From Mariniflexile sp044335535 (GTDB taxonomy: Bacteria > Bacteroidota > Bacteroidia > Flavobacteriales > Flavobacteriaceae), in the NCBI RefSeq assembly GCF_044335535.1, contig NZ_JBIQVZ010000001.1:62001-126000 (forward strand): a stretch of DNA of 64,000 nucleotides. The letters are read 5' to 3'. Positions 9,353 through 17,838 of the stretch are shown here, piece by piece. The first letter of the stretch is position 1. Each line of letters starts with the position of its first letter. Made by a program: the position numbers and the translations under genes. The notes beneath the pieces were generated by a model. It saw nothing but the letters and a program-made list of their open reading frames with translations, was not told the DNA's origin and did no database searches.

Positions 9353-9443
9353 ACCGTACACTGCTACTGTTTACTGCAACTGTTCACTGCGACTGTTCAC
9401 TGCGACTGTTCACTGCAACCGTTCACTGCGACTGTTCACTGCG
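9353..9443. repeat. Tandem array of seven 13-bp units
   Basis: The unit ACTGTTCACTGCG is repeated head to tail seven times with point changes; the first unit is the most divergent and units 3, 4 and 7 are identical. It is a minisatellite. The period of 13 is not a multiple of three, so it is not a coding repeat. There are no spacers, so it is not CRISPR. Confidence 0.85.
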
Positions 9444-9453
9444 ACTATTTTAT

Positions 9454-9566
9454 GGCTCTGAGCATTTAACTCCAAAAACTATTTGAGTGGAGTCGTTGAA
9501 TGCTTCGTTGCTCGAAGCATTTGACTTTCGCCGAATGCTCAGAGCCTTTTTGTGGCTCTGAGCATT
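9454..9566. repeat. Three copies of GGCTCTGAGCATT around the mnmD 3' end
   Basis: Direct copies lie at 9454-9466 and 9554-9566, and an inverted copy at 9534-9546. The 9534/9554 pair forms a 13-bp stem with a seven-base loop that includes the last codons and stop of mnmD. The 9454/9534 pair could form an alternative stem enclosing a further inverted repeat (AATGCTTCG, CGAAGCATT at 9499-9522). It is likely the mnmD terminator. Confidence 0.7.
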
Positions 9567-10300
9567 TCACGTTTTCCGGGTGGACCGGGAAGTTTTTCAA
9601 CTTTAAAACCTACGGCTTGCATGGCACGACGCACGCTTCCTTTAGCGGCATAGGTTACTAACACACCGTTTTCTTTTAAGGCATCATACATTTTTTTGAA
9701 AATGGTTTCTGTCCACAATTCAGGTTGTACACGCGCACCAAAGGCATCAAAATAAATAAGATTGTATAAACCTTTATCTTTTATTTCTGAAAAAAAGCGG
9801 TTTTGTTTCGTTAGGGAAAAATTATTTGAAAACAAATGCTTTTCTTCCCAAGACACCTCATGCATCATTTTAAAAAGTGACTCTTTATCTTCTGCTTCTA
9901 ACTGAACGGGGTAATTTAGTTGTATCACTTCATCAGTTAAAATCGGATAGCCTTCAACACCTACATAATCAACCTCAATACCTATTTTTTCAGCTTCCAA
10001 AAGGGTTATGAAAGCGTTTAAACCTGTTCCGAAACCTATTTCTAATATAGATATTTTATTATGGACTTCTCGACCGCACTCATGGGGATCATCCCTTTTT
10101 AATTTCGAAACAATCCCGACTGTGTTCGAAGTGAATTCACTAGATATATTTTTTTCATTGTAAAAGTGTCGTAAGCCATGTTTTATAAACACATGGTAGG
10201 CCTCTTGTATAGCACCGTGTTTAGAATGGTACTGTTCGTCCCATTCTGGCAAATGAATGGTTGATGAACCATCGGCGGTAATTACTACTTCTCTTTCCAC
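9539..10300 (-). CDS. mnmD: tRNA (mnm5s2U34)-methyltransferase MnmD, with an in-frame insertion
   Basis: A 253-residue SAM-dependent methyltransferase, equivalent to the methyltransferase half of E. coli MnmC. It completes the wobble-uridine modification of some tRNAs. The SAM motif EIGFGTGLN is at 87-95, and the catalytic-region FDAFG and C-terminal PPGKREMLRA match the family. Residues about 55-79 are extra compared with the usual 220-230 residues. They are encoded by a palindromic repeat-like insert (10064-10134) that keeps the frame. It follows the DUF4920 gene by 2 bases and is probably co-transcribed with it. Confidence 0.92.
   Translation of the reverse strand: MEREVVITADGSSTIHLPEWDEQYHSKHGAIQEAYHVFIKHGLRHFYNEKNISSEFTSNTVGIVSKLKRDDPHECGREVHNKISILEIGFGTGLNAFITLLEAEKIGIEVDYVGVEGYPILTDEVIQLNYPVQLEAEDKESLFKMMHEVSWEEKHLFSNNFSLTKQNRFFSEIKDKGLYNLIYFDAFGARVQPELWTETIFKKMYDALKENGVLVTYAAKGSVRRAMQAVGFKVEKLPGPPGKREMLRATKRL
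10064..10134. repeat. Palindromic repeat inserted in frame within mnmD
   Basis: The arms ACTTCTCGACCGCACTC and, inverted, ACTTCGAACACAGTC flank an inner GGGATCATCCC-type hairpin. The words resemble the CTTCGACTGCGCTCGAAG repeats common in flavobacterial intergenic DNA. It adds about 25 residues to MnmD. Confidence 0.6.
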
Positions 10301-10302
10301 AC

Positions 10303-10767
10303 TTATTGTTGTATTAAAACGCCATCGGCTTCAAAAGAAAATGTTCGTTTTGGTTGGGTTATACTTGCTATATCGTCAGCGGTTTTTCCTGCATCTTCGG
10401 CATAATGGCGTTGTTCTTCTACCGAAACTTCGTTAACAAAAGCGTTTCCATTTACAACAACTTCTTTTCCAGCAATGTCTTTTGGTACAAAAAATCCGTA
10501 ATCTTTAAATTTCACCATCACTTCATTACCATTTTTTAAACTTAAAGTCATCCAACAGCCTTTTACTTGGCAAACATCAATCACTTTTGCTTTCATTTTA
10601 GCATGTATGCTATCTCCAGCCTGCATAGACTTATAACGCGATGCCATGACCGATAACTCCATAGTTTCTGCTACGGTGATTCTTTTACCAAACGACTGGT
10701 ATGCATCTTTATTTTTACATGAATAAACCAAAAACAAACAAAAAATTGAGAATAATAAATACTTCAT
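10303..10767 (-). CDS. DUF4920 domain lipoprotein
   Basis: A 154-residue exported protein. The lipoprotein signal has its lipobox at VYSC (Cys17). The domain contains the family core (CQVKGCWMTL, MVKFKDYGFFVPKD, VVNGNAF), which resembles a small OB-like beta fold and includes two conserved cysteines. The function is unknown. It is the first gene of a two-gene unit with mnmD. Confidence 0.88.
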   Translation of the reverse strand: MKYLLFSIFCLFLVYSCKNKDAYQSFGKRITVAETMELSVMASRYKSMQAGDSIHAKMKAKVIDVCQVKGCWMTLSLKNGNEVMVKFKDYGFFVPKDIAGKEVVVNGNAFVNEVSVEEQRHYAEDAGKTADDIASITQPKRTFSFEADGVLIQQ

Positions 10768-10920
10768 CTGATATTTATTGTTTTTTAATTGTAAGATGGG
10801 ACACCCTAAACAATCATCCTAGTGTGCGTGAATACTATTTCCATGGGTGTTTTATATAATAAAATTTAACTTTTAAATGATTTGTTGTAAATATACCGCT
10901 TTTTTAAAAACGTTTTTACT

Positions 10921-10928
10921 TAAATTTG
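10921..10928 (+). promoter_or_regulatory. Predicted -7 element of ilvE
   Basis: TAAATTTG matches the Bacteroidota -7 consensus TAnnTTTG and lies 22 bases before the ilvE start codon. No good -33 TTTG was found at the proper distance. Confidence 0.45.
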
Positions 10929-10949
10929 TAACATAAAATAACAAGATTT

Positions 10950-12017
10950 ATGAACTCTATAATCAATGACATCGAGATTATAAAAGCCAAAACTACCAAA
11001 CTGAATGAGGTAGATTTTGATAATTTGGCTTTTGGAAGTGTTTTTTCTGATCATATGCTTGAGTGTAATTTTAAAGATGGTAAGTGGCAGACACCAAAAG
11101 TGGTTCCCTACCAAGCCATTACTTTAGACCCTTCTGCTAAGATTTTCCACTATGGGCAATCGGTTTTTGAAGGTATGAAAGCATATAAAGACGCTCATGG
11201 AGATGTCTGGTTATTTCGTCCATTAGAAAATTTTAAACGATTAAATATTTCGTCTAAACGTTTAGCTATTCCAGAATTGCCAGAAAGCTATTTTATGGAT
11301 GGCTTAAAAACTCTTTTAGAGGTTGACAAAGATTGGATTCCAACAAAAGAGGGAAGTTCTTTGTACATACGTCCGTTTATTTTTGCATCTGGAAACGGGT
11401 TTCATGCATCGCCTGCAAACGAATATAAATTTTTGATTTGTACCGCACCTTCTGGAGCTTATTTCTCTGGAAAAGTAAAGGTTTTAATTGAACAAACTTA
11501 TTCTCGTTCTGCTAACGGAGGTGTTGGTTTTGCTAAAGCCGGTGGTAACTACGCAGGACAATTTTACCCAACGCAATTAGCCGTTGAAAAAGGCTACCAA
11601 CAGGTTATTTGGACCGATGATACAACCCATGAATATATTGAAGAAGCGGGTGCTATGAACATATTTGTGCGTATAAACGATACCCTTATTACTGGCCCAA
11701 CAAGTGATCGGATTTTAGATGGCATTACCAGAAAGAGTATTATTGAACTTGCTAAAGCTGAAGGAATCGCTGTTGAAGTAAGAAAACTATCGGTGCACGA
11801 AGTTATTGAAGCGGCTAAAAACGGCACTTTAAAAGAAATGTTTGGCGCAGGTACTGCAGCCGTTATTTCTCCAATATCTGGATTTGGTTATAAAAACGAG
11901 GATTTCGATTTACCAGAATTAGATGAAACCTATGCCAGTTATTTAAAGAAACGCATTACGGATATCCAAACCAATAAAGTTGAAGACCCGTTTGGATGGC
12001 GCTATAAAGTTGATTAA
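10950..12017 (+). CDS. ilvE: Branched-chain amino acid aminotransferase
   Basis: A 355-residue fold-type IV PLP enzyme that transaminates Leu, Ile and Val with 2-oxoglutarate. The PLP lysine is K196 in GFAKAGGNYAG, as in the mammalian/BCAT2-like branch. YIEEAGAMNIF and the C-terminal GAGTAAVISPI segment bind the cofactor phosphate. The length fits the 350-360-residue branch rather than the 309-residue E. coli type. It is a single gene closed by a strong terminator. The start is supported by a TAnnTTTG element 22 bases upstream. Confidence 0.97.
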   Translation: MNSIINDIEIIKAKTTKLNEVDFDNLAFGSVFSDHMLECNFKDGKWQTPKVVPYQAITLDPSAKIFHYGQSVFEGMKAYKDAHGDVWLFRPLENFKRLNISSKRLAIPELPESYFMDGLKTLLEVDKDWIPTKEGSSLYIRPFIFASGNGFHASPANEYKFLICTAPSGAYFSGKVKVLIEQTYSRSANGGVGFAKAGGNYAGQFYPTQLAVEKGYQQVIWTDDTTHEYIEEAGAMNIFVRINDTLITGPTSDRILDGITRKSIIELAKAEGIAVEVRKLSVHEVIEAAKNGTLKEMFGAGTAAVISPISGFGYKNEDFDLPELDETYASYLKKRITDIQTNKVEDPFGWRYKVD

Positions 12018-12040
12018 CATTTAACTTAAAAATATAAATA

Positions 12041-12071
12041 AAAAAAGAGAAGCCAAGTGCTTCTCTTTTTT
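12041..12071. terminator. Bidirectional terminator after ilvE
   Basis: AAAAAAGAGAAG and CTTCTCTTTTTT form a 12-bp stem with a seven-base loop and end in a T-run. It lies between two convergent genes. Confidence 0.85.
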
Positions 12072-12258
12072 TTTATAATCCTAAAGGTTGGCTATTTGAT
12101 TTCATTATTATCAGATAACACTTTTACAATTCACAGTAAACACAGTGATAATGGCTTTTTAAAAAGATTACCGATTGGCGATCTTGCTTTTTTTACTCTA
12201 TTTTCTTTATTCTATTTGTCTATTGTCTTTTCTCTATTTTCTTTTAACAAAGCGGTCT

Positions 12259-12645
12259 TTATTTATCTATAATAGAAGCAATGTTAGGTTTGAAGTAATT
12301 AGGCCCCTTTAACACTTTGCCATCCTCTCTATAGATAGGCTGTCCATCTTCACCCAACTTACTCATGTTACTACGCTGTATTTCTTCAAAAACTTCTTCA
12401 ATCTTATACTGCATACCATGTTCTATAATGGTACCGCATAAAATGTAAAGCATATCGCCCAAAGCGTCGGCAACTTCAACCAAATCGTTATTATTGGCAG
12501 CTTCTAAATACTCTTCGTTTTCTTCTTTCATTAAATTAAAACGCAATTTGTTTTTATCAGACCCTAAATCGGCTTTAGGAGTTTCTCTGTGCCCAATTTT
12601 AAACGCCGTATGGAATGCTTTTACTGCTTCAATCTTATTTTTCAT
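12259..12645 (-). CDS. MazG-like nucleotide pyrophosphohydrolase
   Basis: A 128-residue all-alpha NTP-PPase domain. The metal-binding pattern EExxE is seen in KEENEEYLEA, with the second part ExxDALGDMLYI. It is distantly related to HisE and MazG and would hydrolyse a (d)NTP or modified nucleotide to the monophosphate. It is a single gene. The physiological substrate cannot be read from the sequence. Confidence 0.85.
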   Translation of the reverse strand: MKNKIEAVKAFHTAFKIGHRETPKADLGSDKNKLRFNLMKEENEEYLEAANNNDLVEVADALGDMLYILCGTIIEHGMQYKIEEVFEEIQRSNMSKLGEDGQPIYREDGKVLKGPNYFKPNIASIIDK

Positions 12646-12669
12646 AAATATATAAATATTAATTAAGTC

Positions 12670-12689
12670 ATTCCTACGAAGATAGGAAT
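12670..12689. repeat. Short hairpin ATTCCTA/TAGGAAT
   Basis: ATTCCTA-CGAAGA-TAGGAAT resembles the widespread CATTCCTGCGAAGGCAGGAAT repeat, of which another form lies at 54689-54708. It sits directly upstream of the MazG-like gene. Confidence 0.45.
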
Positions 12690-12727
12690 CTCATCATTAT
12701 TGATTAAATTTGCATAAAATTAGTCAT

Positions 12728-12913
12728 ATGTTTAGTAAAGGTCAAATCATTTTTGGGGTTTTATTTTTTATGGTGTTCGCCATTGTTATTGGATACACTT
12801 ACCGAAAAGATTTAAAATTGCATAAACGCTTTTATGCTGGTAGTATTTGGATATTAATTGCCTTTATAAGTTTTATAGCATTGATTGCTGCTATTAAGTT
12901 TATTTTTAAGTGA
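12728..12913 (+). CDS. Small two-span membrane protein
   Basis: About 61 residues beginning MFSKGQII, with two hydrophobic segments (about residues 7-25 and 39-59) separated by a basic loop (YRKDLKLHKRF). I prefer this start to an upstream in-frame ATG at 12710, because that one overlaps the leader. I recognise it only as a small inner-membrane protein of the kind common in Flavobacteriaceae. No function is known to me. Confidence 0.65.
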   Translation: MFSKGQIIFGVLFFMVFAIVIGYTYRKDLKLHKRFYAGSIWILIAFISFIALIAAIKFIFK

Positions 12914-13043
12914 TTTTTTTTATAAAAAATCATATTCCGCACTAGGAAAAAACACTTTTATCATGTTTTATAATTAGTTTAATAATTTGACGCAACCTTT
13001 TTTAAAATCGTGCATCTAAAAAGTAACTAACATAACTAAAATC

Positions 13044-13130
13044 ATGAATATTATTCTTATTATTAGTGTTCTTATAGTTGTAAATCTTATTCTTTTGGTA
13101 TTTAGTGTCAATAAAAAAACAGAACCTTGA
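13044..13130 (+). CDS. Putative 28-residue single-span membrane peptide
   Basis: The short frame MNIILIISVLIVVNLIL followed by LVFSVNKKTEP is almost wholly hydrophobic with a basic tail, like small membrane peptides. Its stop codon lies in the apex of a terminator-like hairpin (13117-13144), as expected for a self-contained tiny gene. There is no homology evidence. Confidence 0.4.
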   Translation: MNIILIISVLIVVNLILLVFSVNKKTEP

Positions 13131-13144
13131 TCAAGATTCTGTTT
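13117..13144 (+). terminator. Hairpin overlapping the end of the small membrane peptide
   Basis: AAACAGAACCTTGA pairs with TCAAGATTCTGTTT with one mismatch, and T-rich sequence follows. Confidence 0.6.
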
Positions 13145-13178
13145 ATATTTTATTAGCTATCCTAAAAAATTAGTCTTA

Positions 13179-13392
13179 GAACTCTTTTAAACTTTTCACA
13201 ATTGGCTAAAAAATCGTCCTTTTTATCCATGCGCCTCCTGGCCCATTCACTAAAACAGTCCACTGGACTGTTTCTTAACGCTCTGTCCTGTCTTTTCTTC
13301 CTTCCGTAGCCCTGCTATGCAACTCATAAAAGCCTTCAACCGAGCACAAAATGACTGATTTTCGCTTCAATCAAAAAAGTTTAAAAGAGTTC
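13179..13392. repeat. Dispersed palindromic repeat, copy B (long form)
   Basis: The terminal arms GAACTCTTTTAAACTTTT (13179) and their inverse (ending 13392) enclose 214 bases. They contain a 49-base core at 13292-13340 that matches copy C with only two differences. The right arm ends directly at the stop codon of the peptidase gene. The core includes TTCTTCCTTCCGTAGC and CTGCTATGCAACTCA. Confidence 0.85.
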
Positions 13393-15429
13393 TTAGTTTA
13401 CCTCTGGTAAAAAATTATATTTTTTACTATAATCAAGCATTTGTTCTACAAATGTTTGCGGTTGCTTTACATCAACTTCAACTATTTCGCCTGCTTCGTT
13501 TGTTTTTGCAACCAATACAGGATTCACATAACCAGTGTATGGTGCGGACTTAAATTGCTTATTGCGGTCTAATACTTCTGCGTGAATTTTTTGATCTACT
13601 TTGACACCATAACCTTCTACTAAAGCTTCAGCAGCTTTAAAATCGCCTTCAGATTTTATACGTTGTGTTTCGCGTAATAACTCACCAAAAAGTTCACGAA
13701 GTTTCACATAGTCATTTATATTATAATAGGTTTTTCCGTTACGAATAATTTTCTCAATAACGTTGTCGTCTTTTCCTTTTTCAAAAACCCAAGCGGAAAT
13801 CCATTGACGGTTTCTCATATGAGCTTCTTCAACATCATCACCTAAATTTAAACGGATTAATTGCATTAAAAGACCATTTCTAATATAATCGTTGTATGCT
13901 GCTTTACCAGTCTTCTCCCAGTCGTCTGTCAACCCTAATTCTTGAATTTTACTATCATATAAATAATAGAGAGCTACCAAATCAGCACGACCTTCTTCAA
14001 GGGTTGACGCATAATTCTTTAATGTTTCTTTAGTTTCACCAACACCTGGATTTAATTGCCCCGATGCATGCCCTACCACTTCGTGTAAAGCCGTATGCAA
14101 TTTATTGGCTAATTTACTATAGGTTTCTTCTAACTCTAGTTCCTCTTCATCATTTACAAATTCTTTCAATCTATCTGAATTACCTGCATTATTGCTTGCA
14201 TCTACAATGTTACCTAAAGACACCGATTTACTTCCAACCTCGGCACGAATCCAGTTGGCATTGGGTAAATTAACACCTATAGGTGTACTTGGTGATGCAT
14301 CCCCTGCTTCACCAGCCACATTGACGGTTTTATAAGAGACGCCTACCACATTTTTCTTTTTATGGACCTCCATTAATGGCGAGTTATCTTCAAACCATTG
14401 GGCGTTTTCAGAAAGTACTTCCATTTTATTTGACATATCGAAATCCTTAATTTGCACAATAGTTTCATACGACCCTCTATAACCTAATGGGTCGTTATAC
14501 ACTTCAATAAAACTATTTATATAATCTATATTCCCATCAGTAGCCGCTGTCCACGCTACATTGTAATCGTCCCAAGTTTGTAAATCACCTGTTTTGTAAT
14601 AAGAGATTAACAATCCTAAAGCATTAGCTTGTCCCTCGTTTTCTGAAACACCTTTGGCTAATTCTAGCCATTTAATTATTTCATCTATAGCAGAGCCATA
14701 TAAACCTCCCGATTTATAAATGCGTTCTTTTAACACACCATTTTCTTTTACCAATTGCGAGTTTAAGCCAAAAGACAATGGCTTGCTTGGGTCTGGTGAT
14801 TTTTTAGAAGCATAAAAGGTTTCAACATCTTTGTTTGTAACACCATCTCCATAAAAATTAACTGCCGAAAGTGCTACATTATCAACCCCTTTGGCTTGAT
14901 TCACTTTTTTAGCATCCACATCATTAAAAATAATCTCAAACGCTTCATCTTCTAAAACCGTATGGGTTTCGGCAAGTAATTGTTTTAAATAGTCTGATGA
15001 AAACCCAGGCTTTATTTTATCTTTTGAATAGTGGTGATGAATGCCATTACTAAACCAAACACGCTTTAAATAAACCTCAAAAGCATTCCAATTTTCAGTG
15101 GTTTTATCACCTGTATAATTAGTATAAATGCTTTCTAGAGCCTTTCTAATTTTAAGATTGTGCTTATAGTTTTGGTCCCAAATAATATCGCGTCCAGACA
15201 AACCTGCCTGCGTTAAATAATACACCAATTTTTGTTCTTTCAAGGTTAAATTTTCCCAACCTGGAATTTGATAGCGTAACACTTTAATATCGGCAAACTG
15301 ATCGACATTATAATTAAACGCAGTGTCTTTTACTTTTAGTTCTTCTTTATTTTCTTTGGATTTCTCATTTCCGCAAGAAAATACCAGTGCACCCATGAGC
15401 ACAAAACCTAGAATTGATTTTAACTTCAT
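13393..15429 (-). CDS. Dipeptidyl-peptidase III family zinc metallopeptidase (M49)
   Basis: A 678-residue exported peptidase. The lipoprotein-type signal peptide has its lipobox at VFSC (Cys19). The M49 zinc motif HExxGH is present as HEVVGH (about residue 448), with the second motif EEGRAD (about 476) supplying the third ligand. These enzymes remove dipeptides from peptide N-termini. Its location on the outer or periplasmic side fits peptide scavenging. It is a single gene whose 3' end abuts repeat copy B. Confidence 0.93.
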   Translation of the reverse strand: MKLKSILGFVLMGALVFSCGNEKSKENKEELKVKDTAFNYNVDQFADIKVLRYQIPGWENLTLKEQKLVYYLTQAGLSGRDIIWDQNYKHNLKIRKALESIYTNYTGDKTTENWNAFEVYLKRVWFSNGIHHHYSKDKIKPGFSSDYLKQLLAETHTVLEDEAFEIIFNDVDAKKVNQAKGVDNVALSAVNFYGDGVTNKDVETFYASKKSPDPSKPLSFGLNSQLVKENGVLKERIYKSGGLYGSAIDEIIKWLELAKGVSENEGQANALGLLISYYKTGDLQTWDDYNVAWTAATDGNIDYINSFIEVYNDPLGYRGSYETIVQIKDFDMSNKMEVLSENAQWFEDNSPLMEVHKKKNVVGVSYKTVNVAGEAGDASPSTPIGVNLPNANWIRAEVGSKSVSLGNIVDASNNAGNSDRLKEFVNDEEELELEETYSKLANKLHTALHEVVGHASGQLNPGVGETKETLKNYASTLEEGRADLVALYYLYDSKIQELGLTDDWEKTGKAAYNDYIRNGLLMQLIRLNLGDDVEEAHMRNRQWISAWVFEKGKDDNVIEKIIRNGKTYYNINDYVKLRELFGELLRETQRIKSEGDFKAAEALVEGYGVKVDQKIHAEVLDRNKQFKSAPYTGYVNPVLVAKTNEAGEIVEVDVKQPQTFVEQMLDYSKKYNFLPEVN

Positions 15430-15609
15430 TTGTTTGTATTTGTTATTTTTATAAAAAAAATTATAAATATTCCGTCTTTATTATTGATTACACTTATTTA
15501 AGTCTTTTTAATTATTGAATATTTATTTTTTAAAGTACAAATGTAATAATTTATTAACGAGAATTTTAAATTGTTTATCTTTGATTCTTATCTTTTCAAA
15601 AAAAGTAAA

Positions 15610-16650
15610 ATGAAGGCTTTTAAGTACATCGCATTTTTATTATTGATAGCCATTATAGGTACCTCCATATACATTTCTGTGCAACCCAACACTTTTGAAG
15701 TTAGCAGAACACGGACCATAAAGGCACCTGCAGCTGTTATTTATAACAATGTCATTGATTTTAAAAACTGGAAAGATTGGTCATCTTGGGTGGAAGCAGA
15801 CCCTGACATGAAAATTATACTACCCAAGCAAACCAAAGGTGTTGGAGGAAGCTATTCTTGGGAAGACAAAGATGGTATGGGAACTATGAAAACAATTGAC
15901 GCTGTTGCTAACAAATATATTAAACAACAAATGCAAATGGCAGGGTTTCCTGTTTCTGAAATTATTTGGGATTTTGAACCAAATGCCAATGGTAACACTA
16001 ATGTTACTTGGACAATTTCCGGCAAGGATTTACCTTTTGGCTTTAAGGCCTACACCGTTTTTACAGGCGGGATGGAAAAACAAATCGGCCCACATTACGA
16101 ACGAAGCCTAGAAAAGCTAGATAGCATTATTGTTGCCGAAATGAAAAAGTACAGCATAACCGTAAATGGCATTACAAACCATAGTGGTGGCTATTATTTG
16201 TACAATACTGCCTCTTGCAAAATAAGCGAGTTAGAAAGCAAAATTCAAGAAATGCTTCCTAAAGTTAAAAACTATGCTTTAAAAAACCGCATACCTTTAG
16301 CTGGAGCACCATTTATAGATTATTTAAAATGGGACGATAACAACAACGCTGTTATATTTTCGTGTTGTATTCCTACTACAGAACAAGTTATAACTGCTGA
16401 AGGAGATGATATTCTTACTGGTAAATTTGATAGTTTTAAAGCTGTTAAAACAACACTGAAAGGAAATTACAGCCATTTAAGAGAAGCTTGGGAAACCGCC
16501 ATGGCATATATTCAAAAAAACGGTTTTGAATTGTCCGAAAATGGCCCAATGATTGAAACTTATTTAACAGACCCTTTAAGTACACCAAACCCTGCCGACT
16601 TAATTACCGAAATTTACATTGCTATAAAAGATAAATATATTGAAGAATAG
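15610..16650 (+). CDS. SRPBCC/GyrI-like effector-binding domain protein
   Basis: About 346 residues starting MKAFKYIAFLLL. An upstream in-frame ATG at 15571 would add 13 residues before the signal-anchor helix and is less likely. After one N-terminal membrane span (about 5-22) comes a START-like polyketide-cyclase domain (about 30-180, SRTRTIKAPAAVIYNNVIDF). A GyrI-like/AraC effector-binding domain follows (about 185-345). The two-domain arrangement is common in Bacteroidota. The ligand is unknown. It is followed 78 bases later by crcB. Confidence 0.85.
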   Translation: MKAFKYIAFLLLIAIIGTSIYISVQPNTFEVSRTRTIKAPAAVIYNNVIDFKNWKDWSSWVEADPDMKIILPKQTKGVGGSYSWEDKDGMGTMKTIDAVANKYIKQQMQMAGFPVSEIIWDFEPNANGNTNVTWTISGKDLPFGFKAYTVFTGGMEKQIGPHYERSLEKLDSIIVAEMKKYSITVNGITNHSGGYYLYNTASCKISELESKIQEMLPKVKNYALKNRIPLAGAPFIDYLKWDDNNNAVIFSCCIPTTEQVITAEGDDILTGKFDSFKAVKTTLKGNYSHLREAWETAMAYIQKNGFELSENGPMIETYLTDPLSTPNPADLITEIYIAIKDKYIEE

Positions 16651-16727
16651 ATGAATTATTTATACTTAAATAAAAACTTGAAACAAATGTACCATCAGTC
16701 CTATGAAAAAGAAATAATATTTATCTG

Positions 16728-17105
16728 GTGAAAAGTGTCTTACTTGTTTTTTTAGGCGGTGGTTTTGGTAGTGTATTACGTTACATTATTGGGAAATATT
16801 TAAATAATGCTGAAAATGGTATTCCTTACGGAACTTTTTTAGCGAATATTTTAGGAAGCTTACTTATTGGTGTCATTTTAGGTCTTGCAGCCAAAAGCAA
16901 TACGCTTTCACAAAACCAAACCTTACTTCTTGCAACGGGCTTTTGTGGTGGGTTTACAACCTTTTCAACCTTTGCTTACGAAAACCATGTATTTTTAAAA
17001 TCGGGTGATTTTGTAAGCTTTGCTATCTATACTATTGCCAGTTTTGTTATTGGTTTTTTAGCGGTTTTTTTAGGGATGTATTTGGTCAGATTTTTAGATT
17101 ATTAG
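16728..17105 (+). CDS. crcB: Fluoride-specific channel CrcB/Fluc
   Basis: A 125-residue four-span membrane protein that exports fluoride as a dual-topology dimer. The motifs GGGFGSVLRY, GTFLANILGS and GFCGGFTTFSTF are diagnostic. Translation starts with GTG at 16728. I looked for the fluoride (crcB-motif) riboswitch in the 78-base leader and did not find it. Confidence 0.96.
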   Translation: MKSVLLVFLGGGFGSVLRYIIGKYLNNAENGIPYGTFLANILGSLLIGVILGLAAKSNTLSQNQTLLLATGFCGGFTTFSTFAYENHVFLKSGDFVSFAIYTIASFVIGFLAVFLGMYLVRFLDY

Positions 17106-17232
17106 AAAAAAATTCTGAAACTTATTTACATGCCATTTTGGATGGAGAATTATAAATGCCATAGCCAACAAAGCATAAAAACGCACTATTTTAAGCTAAA
17201 CTAAAAGACTGTCTAAAGGTTCTTGCATTTAA

Positions 17233-17838
17233 TCAATGTTTCCCAAAGGCCTTTACCCCTGCTTCAATTCTGGTTTTTAAATAATTCTCACGTGGTACAA
17301 TGGGACAAGAATACTTGTCGTTATAAGCACAATATGGATTATAAGCTTTATTAAAATCAATTTCCATGGTGTCTCCGTTTGGTATTCGGGCATCTATATA
17401 ACGACCGCCACCATAACTTTCCAATCCGTTGGTTTCATCTAAAAAAGGCAGAAATAAATAATCTTCGTAACCTTCCTTTACAATTAATCCTAAATTTTGA
17501 TAGATATTTAACTTGTAATGTTCTCCTTTTAATTCAAATGAAAGTTCACCATACTTTACATAAAAAGGGCGTCTTTCCGTAGAAGTTTTCATTTCAAAAG
17601 GTTTTTCATTTGGAAATCTTTCAAATTTAGCATTAACGACATAAGCGGCATCGAACTTAAAAAAATCCAAGCCTTCAAAGTGCTTTCTATCTTTATCTGT
17701 TAAAGGCGACGTGGTGGCGTCCTTATATTCGGCATTTAGTTCACGTTGAAACTCAGTTTCACCTTTAATCATTTTTTTTTCTTGGGCACAACTTGTAAAA
17801 AAAGTTATAAATGCCAATAGGGTTATTAGTGGCTTCAT
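17233..17838 (-). CDS. DUF1684 lipoprotein
   Basis: A 201-residue protein with a lipoprotein signal (lipobox FTSC, Cys17). The DUF1684 core contains KLNIYQ, the DETNGLESYGGGRYID segment and the C-terminal NPYCAYNDKYSCPIVPRENYL. The paired cysteines and conserved His/Asp residues suggest a metal- or ligand-binding beta protein. The function is unknown. It is a single gene, convergent with crcB. Confidence 0.9.
   Translation of the reverse strand: MKPLITLLAFITFFTSCAQEKKMIKGETEFQRELNAEYKDATTSPLTDKDRKHFEGLDFFKFDAAYVVNAKFERFPNEKPFEMKTSTERRPFYVKYGELSFELKGEHYKLNIYQNLGLIVKEGYEDYLFLPFLDETNGLESYGGGRYIDARIPNGDTMEIDFNKAYNPYCAYNDKYSCPIVPRENYLKTRIEAGVKAFGKH

Larger units (their letters stand above)
9178..9538. 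other. 361-base repeat-filled intergenic region
   Basis: There is no credible gene here; the open frames are by-products of tandem repeats. It contains a GGGTTCTGG-type repeat also found beside the four-helix-bundle gene near 29300, a 13-bp tandem repeat array, and three copies of GGCTCTGAGCATT around the end of mnmD. Confidence 0.6.

Noticed and set aside
9353..9443. Possible CRISPR array
   Set aside because: The units are 13 bases, directly adjacent, without spacers and without cas genes.
9252..9469. Two overlapping plus-strand frames of 66-69 residues
   Set aside because: They are produced by the 13-bp tandem repeat and the G/T-rich repeat. Cys/Thr-rich repetitive translation in two frames at once is not a real protein.
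15571..15609. Longer start of the SRPBCC gene
   Set aside because: The extra 13 residues precede the signal-anchor helix. The ATG at 15610 follows an A-rich leader.
16651..16727. Fluoride riboswitch before crcB
   Set aside because: The short leader lacks the conserved pseudoknot words of the crcB RNA motif and no matching stems were found.
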